Below, one piece after another: positions 9,052 through 19,024 of a stretch of DNA of 64,000 nt. Under the pieces are notes generated by a model. That model saw nothing but the letters and a program-made list of their open reading frames with translations. It had not been told where the DNA came from and did not search any database. Made by a program: the position numbers and the translations under genes. The DNA is from Hyphomicrobium_A sp963812795 (GTDB taxonomy: Bacteria; Pseudomonadota; Alphaproteobacteria; Rhizobiales; Hyphomicrobiaceae): NCBI GenBank assembly GCA_963812795.1, contig CAWEWG010000017.1, positions 1-64,000 on the forward strand, read 5' to 3'. Each line of letters starts with the position of its first letter. Within the stretch, counting starts at the first letter, position 1.

Positions 9052-11436
9052 GTGAGCAACCAGTCACCCACCAAAGGCATGCTGTCGCAAAAAGCGGCTC
9101 GCAAGTCGCTGATGGCTACGCTCATCGACCTCTACAAGTCGGACCTCGCCTTCCGCGGCATGGTCGACTTCGCAGTCATCGGCTTCATCACGATGATGTT
9201 CCTGCACCCGCCGCACGTCGCCGGTTGGTCGGGCGGCGAGACGGCGCCAAAACCACTTATTGGCTTCGGCGACAAGCCCATCGACAAGCCCGTCCCGGGT
9301 GCTTCCGTACCGATCCAGTTCCCCCCGACCATCCGGGACGCGAAACTCTCCGACGCATTCACTTTCGATTTCGACACGCCTGCATTCAGCAGCTCGAGCG
9401 CGGAGGATCAGAAGCGGCTCGCGGCGGCGCGCATCTCGATAGCGCTCGGCGACGCCGACAAGGCGATGGCCGACCTGAAAGGTGCCAGCGACACCGATCC
9501 CAACGTCGCGCTGCTGCGCGGCGCGGCCGAGATGACGCGTTTCAGCGAACCGGGGCAGCGCGGCGCGGAGACCTACTGGCGACAGGCGGTGAGCGGAGGC
9601 AGCATGCAGGCCAAGGCCCTGCTCGGGCAGCTGCTCGGCAGCGGTCTCTCCGGCGTGACATCCAACAAGGCTGAAGCGCTGCAGCTCATCGAGGCGGGCA
9701 TTGCGGCCGACGACCGGCAGGCCATGCGCATCGGCGCAACGGCCTTTCTCAGCGGCGAGATCGGCGTCCTCGACCCGCCGCGCGCCGCGGACCTGTTGAG
9801 GCGCAGCGCCGATGCGGGCGACGCCATGGCGATGGCACTGTACGCCCGCACGCTCCACGACGGGCTCGGCGTCGCCAAGGCAGATCCGGATGGGGCCGCG
9901 AGCTATCTCGAGAAGTCCGCCAACGCCGGATATACGCCCGCGCAATATGCGCTGGGCCAGTGGCAACTCGACCGCTTCCTGAAGGGCCTGACGCCCGACC
10001 CGAGAAGCGGCATCGCCTGGCTGACACGCGCCTATGAGAAGGGCCGCGCTCTCGCGGCCGTGACGACGCTCGCCGGCTTCTACAACGCGGCCCCATCGGG
10101 GCTGAAGAACGTGCCTTTGGCGGCGGACTACGTGCGGCGGTGCTCCGCGTTCCAGTTCTGCCAGATCTACGTCGGCTACGCGTGGAGGGAGGGTTATTTC
10201 GGCAAGGTCGACATGGTGGCCGCCCGCGCGCACACCGCGCTCAGCGTCGGCTACTACCCGAATGCAATGGCGCAGCTCAGCGAGATTGATGCGAAGCTGA
10301 CGCCGGAGCAGCGCAGTGAGGCCGCGGCGTTGGAGCAGAAGATCCGCGCCGGTATCGTCCCGGCGCCCGACGAGATTCACATTCAGTATCCCGACCTGCC
10401 GGTCAGCAAGCCGCTGGAGGCTATCTGGCCCAGTGTCCCCGCCGTCCCGCAGACCGGCATTTCCGGCGGCGGCGGCTCGGGCACCAATTCCGCCGACACG
10501 GACGACCTGCACAAGCGCGTCCAGAAGCACGTGGACGACAAGGATTACGACAGCGCGCTCGCCGACCTCACCGATATCATCCGCCAAGGTAATGCGACGT
10601 GGGAGGACTACTTCCTGCGCGGGTCGGCGCACGAGGCCAAGGGACAGATCGACCTCGCCATCGAGGACTACGACCGGGCGATCTCGCGAAACCCCTCTGT
10701 GCCGAGCCCCTACTTCAATCGTTCGCTCGCACGCCTAGGGAAGGACGACGAGACCGGCGCATTCGCCGACATCAACTCAGCCATTTCGCTCGAGCCTACA
10801 TCGCGCCTCTACTACTTCGCCCGCGGGAACCTCTACTTCCGCAAGAGCGACTATCGTGCCGCCATCGCCGACTACGATCGATTTATGGAGTTGGCGGAGT
10901 CGGCGGAAGCGGGTGAGAAGCTTCTGAACCTCGTCGCGCGCGGCAAGAGCAAGCTATATCTGGCCCTCACAGAAGGTGACACCTGCAAGGCGATGCTGCC
11001 GCCTCCCCCTTCGTGCTCGCCGGCAACCAAGTTCGAGCCTGCCGTGAAAGATCTGCAGGAGGCGCTGGCGATCGATCCCAACGACAGCAACGCGAATATG
11101 CTGATGGCCCTCGTTGCCGACAAGTCGGGTGACAAGCGCAGGGCCATCGACTTCTACACCTACGCGCTAAAGTACAATCCCAACGATACGACCGCCTATA
11201 ACAACCGCGGCGTCATCTATGCCGACATGGGCCAGCAGAACCTCGCCTTGGCCGACTACAATGAGGCGATCCGCTGCGAGCCCAAAAACGCCTGGGCGTG
11301 GGCGAACCGTGGCATCACAAACGCAGTTCTCCGTAATCGGAAGCAAGCCATAGCCGACCTGCGCCAGGCGTTGGCCATCGATCCCACTCACCAGTTGGCG
11401 CGCGACAGCCTCCGCCGCCTTGGTGTTCGGAACTAA
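9052..11436 (+). CDS. Membrane-anchored SEL1/TPR repeat protein, operon gene 4
   Basis: A 794-aa scaffold protein. GTG 9052 follows AGGGACGC and lies 10 bp after the previous stop. A short cytoplasmic N-terminus (about 1-35) precedes one transmembrane helix (about 36-52, VDFAVIGFITMMFL). SEL1-like repeats fill about 120-430 (ADLLRRSADAGDAMAMALYA, SYLEKSANAGYTPAQYALG). A Pro/Gly linker follows, then several TPRs to the C-terminus (YNNRGVIYADMGQQNLALAD, WANRGITNAVLRNRKQAIAD). Such solenoids bind proteins or peptidoglycan-associated partners. With gene 1 it probably forms the outward face of the membrane AAA+ complex. No catalytic motif. Confidence 0.75.
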   Translation: MSNQSPTKGMLSQKAARKSLMATLIDLYKSDLAFRGMVDFAVIGFITMMFLHPPHVAGWSGGETAPKPLIGFGDKPIDKPVPGASVPIQFPPTIRDAKLSDAFTFDFDTPAFSSSSAEDQKRLAAARISIALGDADKAMADLKGASDTDPNVALLRGAAEMTRFSEPGQRGAETYWRQAVSGGSMQAKALLGQLLGSGLSGVTSNKAEALQLIEAGIAADDRQAMRIGATAFLSGEIGVLDPPRAADLLRRSADAGDAMAMALYARTLHDGLGVAKADPDGAASYLEKSANAGYTPAQYALGQWQLDRFLKGLTPDPRSGIAWLTRAYEKGRALAAVTTLAGFYNAAPSGLKNVPLAADYVRRCSAFQFCQIYVGYAWREGYFGKVDMVAARAHTALSVGYYPNAMAQLSEIDAKLTPEQRSEAAALEQKIRAGIVPAPDEIHIQYPDLPVSKPLEAIWPSVPAVPQTGISGGGGSGTNSADTDDLHKRVQKHVDDKDYDSALADLTDIIRQGNATWEDYFLRGSAHEAKGQIDLAIEDYDRAISRNPSVPSPYFNRSLARLGKDDETGAFADINSAISLEPTSRLYYFARGNLYFRKSDYRAAIADYDRFMELAESAEAGEKLLNLVARGKSKLYLALTEGDTCKAMLPPPPSCSPATKFEPAVKDLQEALAIDPNDSNANMLMALVADKSGDKRRAIDFYTYALKYNPNDTTAYNNRGVIYADMGQQNLALADYNEAIRCEPKNAWAWANRGITNAVLRNRKQAIADLRQALAIDPTHQLARDSLRRLGVRN

Positions 11437-11540
11437 GAGGCCTGCGGACGTCAGTGCTAAGCGGCCAGATCGTCAGCTTTGGGTCAAAAACGTCTGTGTC
11501 AGGGTAACGCCCATCTCCACTTGAGATCTCGCTGCTCCCT

Positions 11541-11571
11541 TGCAGAGTCTCCCCGAAATCGGGGATGGGCA
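11541..11571 (+). repeat. Hairpin repeat, copy 1
   Basis: TGCAGAGTCTCCCC followed by GAAATCGGGGATGGGC. The inner CCCCG/CGGGG arms form a hairpin. Related copies lie at 12057-12082 (same orientation) and 43627-43650 (inverted). The shared blocks are AGTCTCCCC and GGGGATG with a variable loop. No open frame is associated. Could be the end of a small non-autonomous element. Confidence 0.35.
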
Positions 11572-11882
11572 GTGATCAAGGTCTCATACAACCTTGCGTG
11601 TCCGGGGAAGCGACCGCGCGCCCGGGTCGAAGGCTCACGTCCAGGGGGATCACCCGACTTCTTGCGCGGTCACGCTGGCAAGCTTTAGCCAGCGCGTCGC
11701 CAAAATCGGTCAGAATAGCTGGCACAGTCGCCGGTCCAGTGGGTCCGATCCTTGCGTTTTTCATTGGAGGCTCTGGTGACGATTTTATTGGTTCTATTGG
11801 TGATTGCTTTTCCGTCGCTCATCGGGCTTGGGGATTCTGGTTTGGTTAGAGAGATGAAGGACGCCAGCTAGTCGCGGCGCAG

Positions 11883-11911
11883 GTGCCCGCTTTGGGTCAC
11901 AAGCGGACGTT
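11883..11911. repeat. GTCCGC/GCGGAC intergenic palindrome family element
   Basis: A degenerate inverted repeat: GCCCGCTT and AAGCGGAC flank TGGGTCA. It belongs to the family that recurs in intergenic gaps at 18.8, 32.5, 33.0, 33.9, 35.6, 40.7 and 43.3 kb, each with a loop resembling TGACCCA or TGGCCCA between the arms. Confidence 0.5.
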
Positions 11912-12111
11912 CCAAACCCCCGCCGCGCTTGTGTTTGGCTGTTGTATTTCACGAACGCCGTCGAGTTTTTGATTCACCGGAAGCGGTGCTCAACGCGCTC
12001 CACGATGCGATGCCGGCCTGCTACTGGGGATCATTGCTACTGACCTGCGCCGCGTGAAGTCTCCCCAAAAACGGGGATGCCCACTCGCTGGAGTGGTCCG
12101 TATAAGGACCG

Positions 12112-12639
12112 ATGCGTACCAAAAAGCTAGCAGCCACGCGACACGCAGTCTCCCGACTCCCTACGCGGAGCGGGGCCAGGGGCACGGGGCCCTGCGCCCT
12201 CAATATTCTTCACCGCGCGAGCCAGTGCGCGGACGAGCTCTTCCATATCGAGGCCGGCGACCTCGACATCACGCCTCGGCAGTTTGCTGTACTCGAAGGA
12301 ATTGCTGCTCAGGAAGGGCTGAGTTAGACCGACCTCGTGGAGCGTACGGGGATCGATCGTTCCACAATGGGCGGATTGATCCAGCGGCTCTTGAAGAAAC
12401 GTCTTGTCACGCGGCGAAAGACAGAGGGTGACGCGCGCACTTACGAACTCGCTGTCACAATCGAAGGCCGTGTGGCGGTCGAGCAGGCGAAACACATCGC
12501 CCACCGAGTCAACCGGAAACTCCTTTCGGCGCTTCCCCCGAATAAAGCCCGGGAGTTCTTGCCGAGCTTAGAGCTGATCGTTGTTGTGGCATCGCGCCCT
12601 ACGTCACGTATTCGTTCCAAGCCAATCGCAAGCGATTAA
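12112..12639 (+). pseudogene. MarR-family regulator interrupted by an amber codon
   Basis: Two same-frame pieces, separated only by TAG at 12325-12327, give a complete MarR regulator of about 175 aa. The first has ILHRASQCADELFHIEAGDL and TPRQFAVLEGIAAQEGLS. After the stop comes TDLVERTGIDRSTMGGLIQR, the recognition helix, then the wing LVTRRKTEGDARTYELAVT and a dimerisation helix. In relatives the stop position is usually Gln, so one CAG-to-TAG change would account for it. The target is unknown; MarR proteins usually act on adjacent genes. An internal restart at 12337 could yield only part of the DNA-binding domain. Confidence 0.7.
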
Positions 12640-12727
12640 GTAGCGGGGGGCCCGCGTTCCGAAGCATCGCGTTCTTTCGCAGTCGTACTGCGTCAGCACG
12701 CGTACAACCAAAGCGATCAAGGTGCCC

Positions 12728-12943
12728 ATGCCGCGCTATTTCTTTCATCTCAAGGCCGACACGGGAACCGTCGTCGACGATGAAGGACTGTTCCTCCCCG
12801 ACATCAACCGCGCCCGCTCCGGAATTTTGCAGATCGTTGACGAGATTTTGAGCGAGCAAGGCGTCGAGCAGGTGGATATTTGCGGGCAGAGTCTGGAGAT
12901 CGCCGATGAGACCGGTGAGACAGTTCTCAGCATAAATCTGTGA
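12728..12943 (+). CDS. DUF6894 family protein
   Basis: A 71-aa protein opening with MPRYFFHLKADTG, the characteristic N-terminus of the DUF6894 family common in Hyphomicrobiales. An acidic patch (VVDDEGLFLPDINRA) and a helical middle (IVDEILSEQGVEQ) follow. ATG 12728 is preferred over an in-frame GTG at 12722 from family alignment. The family's biochemical role is unknown. It stands alone, convergent with the LuxR gene at 13003-13746. Confidence 0.8.
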   Translation: MPRYFFHLKADTGTVVDDEGLFLPDINRARSGILQIVDEILSEQGVEQVDICGQSLEIADETGETVLSINL

Positions 12944-13002
12944 GACCGTCCCTTCGATCCGCGTTTGTCGCGCTATCGTCGCCACCGCGGGTGGCGCTCT
13001 CT

Positions 13003-13746
13003 TCACGGAATCAACCGAAGCCGCACTGCTTGCGCGACCGCCTGAACGGTGTTGCGAACACCTAGCTTGGTCTGGGCCTTCTTGATGTGACTGCGCACCG
13101 TCTCCTCGCCCAGCCCTAAGTCTTTGCTGATCTCAGCGACGCGATGCCCCAATGATAGCGAGCGCAGCACAGACAGCTCGCGCGGCGTCAGAGAGGCACC
13201 TTTGCCGAGCCGGCCGGTATGCGGTGGAGCGAGCTTTTGCAACCTCGTAGTGGCGAACGCGGCGCCCAGATAGAGCAGCGCGCGTTGATCGTCCTCAAGT
13301 TGCATCATCTTTGGTGACCAATAGGCGAAAATCCAACGTCCCCCAATTGGGCATGCGAAGAAGTCGCGCATGCCGTGCTTCAAATTTAGCTCGACCGCCC
13401 ACCGATCAACGCCGATCGGCTCTAGTGATTTCATCACCTCTGAGATCGTGAATGGCGCAAGGGCGAGGCGCGCCGCCACGTCGCCTGGCGCCGGCGATAT
13501 TGCAGAGAGCTCCATGCGCTGCTCCCACCATCCCTTCGGGGCGCTCTTGTGCAGAAAAACCGTCTTGCCGAGGACAAGTGAGTTGGTGGTCCCGAAATCT
13601 AGCGGCAGCAACGACGCACCCAGAACGTGCGCGCGGCAGGGCTGCCAGGTAATTTTATCAAGCGTGTCGAGGACGGCTTTCGGCGTGCCGAGACGATCAA
13701 CCGCCTCCGTGAAATGCAGGAGATCGGCGGCAAGTTTGGAAGGCAT
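13003..13746 (-). CDS. LuxR-family transcriptional regulator
   Basis: A 247-aa regulator. The N-terminal 170 residues form an unidentified sensory region (WQPCRAHVLGASLLP; GWWEQRMELSA; KHGMRDFFACPIGGRW), in position like autoinducer- or PAS-type LuxR sensors. The C-terminus is a canonical LuxR HTH: LTPRELSVLRSLSLGHRV, LGLGEETVRSHIKKAQTKLGV. ATG 13746 follows AGGT; an in-frame TTG lies at 13764. No luxI-like synthase is in the window, so it is an orphan. Its C-terminus is the parent type of the two remnants at 5.7 and 15.1 kb. Confidence 0.75.
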   Translation of the reverse strand: MPSKLAADLLHFTEAVDRLGTPKAVLDTLDKITWQPCRAHVLGASLLPLDFGTTNSLVLGKTVFLHKSAPKGWWEQRMELSAISPAPGDVAARLALAPFTISEVMKSLEPIGVDRWAVELNLKHGMRDFFACPIGGRWIFAYWSPKMMQLEDDQRALLYLGAAFATTRLQKLAPPHTGRLGKGASLTPRELSVLRSLSLGHRVAEISKDLGLGEETVRSHIKKAQTKLGVRNTVQAVAQAVRLRLIP

Positions 13747-14085
13747 TGCAGCACCTGCGCACAATCGCGTTTAGTCGGAGCTGTGCCACCGTACACTGCC
13801 CACGCTTTCAGGGCCGCGACGGATTCAATTCGAGTTAATCGCCGAGCACGAGCCGTTTAACCAACCTTCGGGCTGGGGTGGTGGGTAAGTCTGGCACGTT
13901 CTCGAAGCGCAGCTTATTCGTCTCGCAGACAGATGATGCGCCCGTCAGCTACCCGGTTCGGACACCTAGGGATACGGTCACCCGCAAATTTGTGTCACGC
14001 GGAACAGTGTTCCAAGCGCAGCGTCGACGATAATGGTTCCTTGCGGGATGCGCCCGCAGTGATGATGCTCCCAAGGGAGCCGAAA

Positions 14086-14967
14086 ATGCTGCGCTCAATT
14101 TGCCTGGCTGGTGCGGCGTTGCTGCCGATCAGCCTGGGATCGGTCGTGTTTGCAGGAATGACTCAGGACCTCGCCAGCTGCACGGCGGCTCGCGGGCGTC
14201 CCAGTGCCGAAGCTTGCACGCGGGTCATGGACAGCGGTCGACTTCCCGATGAGCAGCGCTATATCGGCCACTTCAACCGGGGCATGGGTTATCACCACGC
14301 CGGGGAGTATGTGCAGGCATTGGCCGATTTCAACGAGGCTATAAAGTTGCGCCCGCGGTTTGCCAGGGGCTACCACGCGCGCGCATTCGTCAAGCAGGAT
14401 TTGGGCGCCTTCGATGGCGCACTGGCCGACATAACGCGTGCAATCGCGCTGACCCCGTCGGATTGGTACGGCTTGTACTGTCGCGCTCTCATATTCCGCG
14501 ATAGAGGCGCCTACACCGCCGCGATGGCGGACCTTGAGCGTGCGTTCAGGCTCCAGCCCGAGGAGAAGCGGATACGATTGCTGCATGCGCTGGTTCTGTC
14601 CGATGAGGGCAACATCGATGCGGCGAGGGACATAATCAACAACATCATCGCCCAAGGTGGCAGCGATTCTGCCGGCTTGTACGCCCGTGCCTCCGTTGCC
14701 TTGAAAGAAAGACGGCTCGACGCAGCGAACGATGACCTCGTAAGACTGCTCAAGCTGGGGAAGGATACAAGCGGCGCCTACATCCTGTTGGGGCAGTTTC
14801 TTGAAGCGCGCGGCGATACACGGGGGGCCAGCGAATACTATCGCCGGGCGCTTGCCGAGCCAGACAGAGCCCTTGACGGGCGACCTGCACGCCGGCTGGC
14901 GCGGGATCGGCTCGTTGTTCTGCGGCGTGGCTCCGAGGTTTCTCCTAACGACAACAAGAATAATTGA
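14086..14967 (+). CDS. Exported tetratricopeptide-repeat protein
   Basis: A 293-aa protein. ATG 14086 is chosen because AAGGGAG precedes it and a signal peptide starts there (MLRSICLAGAALLPISLGSVVF). A Cys-containing SEL1-like lead (LASCTAARGRPSAEACTRVM) is followed by about six TPR motifs (HFNRGMGYHHAGEYVQALAD, YHARAFVKQDLGAFDGALAD, YCRALIFRDRGAYTAAMADL) to the C-terminus. Most likely a periplasmic scaffold or chaperone-like protein; the client is unknown. It is monocistronic. Confidence 0.7.
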   Translation: MLRSICLAGAALLPISLGSVVFAGMTQDLASCTAARGRPSAEACTRVMDSGRLPDEQRYIGHFNRGMGYHHAGEYVQALADFNEAIKLRPRFARGYHARAFVKQDLGAFDGALADITRAIALTPSDWYGLYCRALIFRDRGAYTAAMADLERAFRLQPEEKRIRLLHALVLSDEGNIDAARDIINNIIAQGGSDSAGLYARASVALKERRLDAANDDLVRLLKLGKDTSGAYILLGQFLEARGDTRGASEYYRRALAEPDRALDGRPARRLARDRLVVLRRGSEVSPNDNKNN

Positions 14968-15031
14968 TACCTGTGGTCACGAACGTAAGCACGTCCGAGT
15001 TGGCAGTTTGAACCGCCTTTTCCGGCGGCAT

Positions 15032-15250
15032 TCAAGGGATCAGACGTAGAACTGCTCGGAGCACGGGATGGGTGCGGTCGCGAAACCCAGCTTTGATTGA
15101 GCTTCGGATGTGACTGCGCACAGGTTCCTCGCCTAAATCCGAGAAGCCTGCAATCTCGCGGGCGCGCTTGCCACTCGACAACAAACACAGCACGGCAAGT
15201 TCGCAAGCGGTAAGGGATGACTTGTTCCGAAGCGTGTGACATCAGCGGCC
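15032..15250 (-). pseudogene. LuxR-type HTH remnant, copy 2
   Basis: The complement reads an almost continuous LuxR C-terminal domain (SLTACELAVLCLLSSGKRAR, then EEPVRSHIRSSIKAGF, ending VLRLIP before TGA at 15032-15034). The sensory domain and a start are missing. It aligns with the C-terminus of the intact LuxR at 13 kb and with the remnant at 5.7 kb. The downstream 50 bp (14984-15034) are nearly identical to 5577-5622. A duplicated, decaying cassette. Confidence 0.6.
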
Positions 15251-15972
15251 AGCGAACATTTGCGCAGCGGTTTGTACCCCGGCTTCTTCTTGAAGAGAAC
15301 TGCGACTGTCCCACTCGCAAAGTGTCCGGCTTGGGCAGCCGGTTGTAGTGATCGGCTTCGGATAGGCCCGCACTGTCCTTGCGAATTTCCGACGACCGCC
15401 GCGGATTTTGGACAACCGCACATAAAAACGCCGGTCGCGAAGGAGGCCACGCGGCCGGCGTCAGACGGAGATGAGCCTCGGAGTACTTTCCGGGCCGCGG
15501 CGAACCTGGAGGGGAGGGTATCGGCTGTCCAGCGGAACAGTGTTGGCGATACAGACGATCTGTGAACAACGCAAAATCGCCTTGCGAATCAAAGACGCAT
15601 TCACGGTCACCGGTCCTTCGCAATGTCGGACCGAGGGTGGCCTCAGCCGGGCGGCGCTACCCCGCATTCCGCCCGGCTGCTGCATCAAGCTCTAGCCCTC
15701 ACGAGCCGCAGCCGATCACTAGTCCACATTACTACGGCGGATTTCTCCCGAAGTTACACCTCACATGCCGGGCACGTTCGCTGGGATTGATGCGCGGTAG
15801 GCAATTGACACAACCGACGTTCTTCCCGAGCGGATTTGGGCTGAAATGTCACTGCCCACAACTACGATTGTCAGGCGGCGGATTAGCCGTGGCGGCGGCT
15901 TGCCCCGATCCGTAGTGTTATTGCCCGTTCCTGCGTATTTGGTGGTTACATGGGGTAGCTACGTCCGAGGGC
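15251..15972. other. Intergenic stretch, nothing recognised
   Basis: About 720 bp between the LuxR remnant and the MalT-like regulator. Several open frames cross it on both strands. None has a credible ribosome site, and their composition looks like random translation of GC-rich DNA. It presumably carries the promoter of the downstream regulator, but no clear elements were found. Confidence 0.4.
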
Positions 15973-18716
15973 TTGGCAGGGGGTACTTGTCATCCCGTCT
16001 TGGTCGAACTTCCGCGTATTGCCCTGACCAAGACCAAGCCGCCTAGCGTCCGCAAGTCTTCGGTTCCCAGACCGGCGCTGCTCCGGCTTCTGGACAATGC
16101 TACTGCGCGCCGCCTGGTCCTATTCGGGGCTCCTGCTGGGTACGGGAAATCGACCCTCGCTGCGGAATGGTACCAAGGCCTTCGCGATAAAGGCGCTGTA
16201 GTCGCATGGCTCAACCTCGATGCCGAAGACAACGAGCCGAGCGCGTTTGCTTATCACCTGGCCTGCGCCATCGAGCGCGCCGCCCCGGGCCTTGGTCGCG
16301 ACACCCTCGAGCTGCTCAATGCATCGAGCTTGCACCCCGCGCGCAACATCGTCTCATCGATCCTTAATGCGGTGTCCGAGATCGATTCCGAGACGTATTT
16401 GTTTCTTGAGGATTTTCACGCCATCTCCGATCAGCGTTGTCACGCGCTGATGGTGCTTATGTTGCGCTACGCGCCATCGAACTTGCATTTGGTACTATTG
16501 TCGCGGTGCGAACCTCGCTTGTCGCTGTCGCGCCTGCGCCTCGATAACGAGCTCGTGGAGGTCGACCTCTCGCATTTGCGGTTCACGCTAAAGGAGACGA
16601 ACGACTTTCTGGGCGAAGCTCTTTCTCTCCGGCTTGGCGCTGCGGGCGTCGACAAGCTGCATTCTGCAACTGAGGGGTGGCCGGCAGCTCTGCAACTTGC
16701 GCGGATCTCGCTGATAAAATCGGCCGATCCGCTCGCCCAACGTCGGCACCATCTCGGGCACGACGCGAACGATCTCCGAATTTTTCGCAGGATACGCTTG
16801 CCACCGCGCCGGCACCGATTGTCGACTTCCTGCTGAAAACGGCCGTTCTCGACAGGATGAACAACTCCTTATGCAATGACGTCGCTGGCATCCCTAATGG
16901 GGCTTCGATGTTGGAGACCCTGGAGCGCGATCAATTCCTGCTTGTTCCGTTAGATGAGCACAGAGACTGGTATCGTTATCATCATCTGTTGCGCGAGTTT
17001 CTCTTGGATCAGCTGCGCGCCAAAATGCCCGATCAGGTCCCGGATTTATACCGCCGCGCCTATCACTGGTACGGCGTCCGGGAACTTTGGCGCGAGGCCG
17101 TTCAGTACGCGATTGCAGCCGAAGACTATCCTCGGGCGGTCGAGTACATTGAAAAGTGCGCCATGACTTTGGTGGAGAAAGGCGACCTGCTAACTCTGCT
17201 CAGTTGGGAGCGGCAGCTCCCAAAAGAATTTATGAACTCCCAGCCCGAAGTCAAACTGGCCCTTGCCTGGGGCCTGAGTCTCGTTAGCCGCTTCAACGAG
17301 GCGCGGGAGCTGCTGGCGCAAGTCGAAGCAGGAACCCGCAAAAGTCCGCGCAACGACTTGTGGTGGAGATGCCGTGCAGCACGCGCGGTAATTTGTGCCC
17401 TCAGCGACGATGGCGCATCGGACCCGGACATCGCTTTGGAATGCCTCGCCGGGCACAAGTTCGACGCCTTCAATTTCAACGCTCTTTGCAATGCAGCGCG
17501 TTACGCTTACCTGAAGTCGGGCGACTGGAAGTCTTTTTATGCCCTCCCTAGTCCCGACGTTTCAGCCGGCGAAGCCTCATACATGCTCGCTGAAAACCAG
17601 CGTTTGTGCCTTTACGGTCTTGCCGCCGTCAAGCAGCTGAAATTCGACGAGGGGCTGGAGTTCTATGTTGCTGCTCAATCGCTTGCTGAAAAATACTCAG
17701 GGGCGAAATCGGTAACAGCATCTATGCTCACAGGTCTGATCGCGCGGCTGCAATACGAGCGCGGTGACATTGCAGGCGCAGAGGTCAGGATTCTCGATAG
17801 CCTCGATCTCATCGAGACAACTGCGTTTCACGAGTGCTTTCGAAACGCATACTTCGTGCTCGTGCGCGCGGCCGCGATCCGCGGCGATCGTGCTAGAGCC
17901 ATGAGCCTCCTCAATCGTGCCGAAAGGCTGAGCTTGGAGCGCGGGTGGGGCGTGGTGAGCGCCACGCTCCTGGTGGAACGCGCGCGCCTACTCTTGGCCG
18001 ACGGCAATATCAACGACGCCATCGCGCTTTTGCCGATCTTCGAGGAACTTCACCTAAAGCACCCGGTTGGCAGCTCTTGCTCGAGTGTCCCTATTCGCAC
18101 CTGGAACATGGTCTGCAAAGGATTAATCGAGGCAGCTTCCGGGGATTTAGAGGAGGCCGCGGCCTCGCTAGGTGGGGCATTTGACGCTTTCCTATCCGCA
18201 GACGATCGGTTTGCCGCTCTGAGAGTCGGAATTGACATCGCCATTCTCTATTCGCGCTTGGCCTCCTCCACAAAGGTCCACAATCTTCTCAGACGACTCA
18301 TGCCGTGGGTAGCGCAGGCAAATATGTCGAGCTTCGTATTTGATCACGATCCGCGCATCGTTCCAATCCTGACGCAGGCGAGAGACGTCGGCGTGTTCGA
18401 CGGAGACCCGCAGACGCTGAAGTTCGTCAACGGTCTGCTCGAGCGTCTGCAGAAACGCGCGCGCGGAACGTGCAAGCCTACGGCGGCGCGCCCGCGCGAT
18501 GAACTAACGGCCCGCGAACGCTCGATTGTCGAATTCATTGCCGGCGGCCGATCGAACAAGGAGATCGCTCGAGAACTGGGAATAACGCCCGAAACGATAA
18601 AGACGCATCTGAAGCGCATTTTTCAGAAGCTTTCAGCGGAGACGCGCACACAAGCCGTCATCCGAGCCCAAAGCCTCGGCATGCTCAAGACAATCGCTGT
18701 TCAGCCCGCTTTATAG
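15973..18716 (+). pseudogene. MalT/LuxR-type large ATP-dependent regulator (frameshifted)
   Basis: A signal-transducing ATPase regulator of about 900 aa, broken near 16740-16800. The N-terminus carries Walker A GAPAGYGKST and a Walker B-like ETYLFLEDFHAI of the STAND NTPase. After LAQ the sense continues in a second frame (GTTRTISEFFAGY) and then a third (APIVDFLLKTAVLDRM), so two indels close together disrupt it. A long helical repeat region follows, then a LuxR HTH (LTARERSIVEFIAGGRSNK, ELGITPETIKTHLKRIF). The start is uncertain; TTG 15973 or 16000. In intact form it would act as a ligand- and ATP-dependent activator. Its HTH closely resembles that of the small LuxR at 19025-19251. Confidence 0.7.
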
Positions 18717-18820
18717 GCTCACCTGGTTCTTTGCCGGCTCGCGCGTTCCGCAGCTAGCTTTCGCGCGCCGCCACCTGCGAAGACCTCGCACGTCTGTGGC
18801 TCCCATTTAGTGACGGTGGC

Positions 18821-18897
18821 TATGTCCGCTGCGGGTCAGTAGCGGACGTCACGTTTCGCGCCGTAAGGGCAACTCTACAACCAGAAGCGGACGTTGA
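18821..18897. repeat. GTCCGC/GCGGAC intergenic palindrome family element
   Basis: TATGTCCGCT and AGCGGACGTC flank GCGGGTCAGT (18821-18850). A half element, AGAAGCGGACGTTG, follows at 18883-18896. It is the same family as in the other island gaps, here downstream of the MalT-like gene. A role as terminator or processing signal is possible but unproven. Confidence 0.5.
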
Positions 18898-19024
18898 CCG
18901 ACGGTCATCTCAGCGATTGTTATGTAATGCAAAGGATGCCGCCGCGACAGGCACCTTCTTACAGCGACTACTCGACGACGAGTACGCGTCGACTCGGAAA
19001 ACCTGCGGGGCACTGCTCACGCTG

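Larger units (their letters stand above)
11437..12111. other. Intergenic stretch with repeats, no convincing gene
   Basis: No frame here has both a credible start and protein-like composition. It holds two copies of a short hairpin repeat (TCCCCGAAATCGGGGA at about 11550-11565, and a variant at 12057-12082). It also has one element of the GTCCGC...GCGGAC family (11883-11911) and a degenerate one near 11466. A hydrophobic open stretch near 11700-11849 lacks a start and is not called. Confidence 0.4.

Noticed and set aside
6000..11436. Type VI secretion ClpV-type or classical ClpB chaperone locus
   Set aside because: The ATPases lack the N-domain and the second AAA+ module, and there are no sheath, baseplate or DnaK-partner genes nearby.
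11565..11849. Hydrophobic open frame after the TPR gene
   Set aside because: No start with ribosome site, atypical composition, and overlapping frames are equally open.
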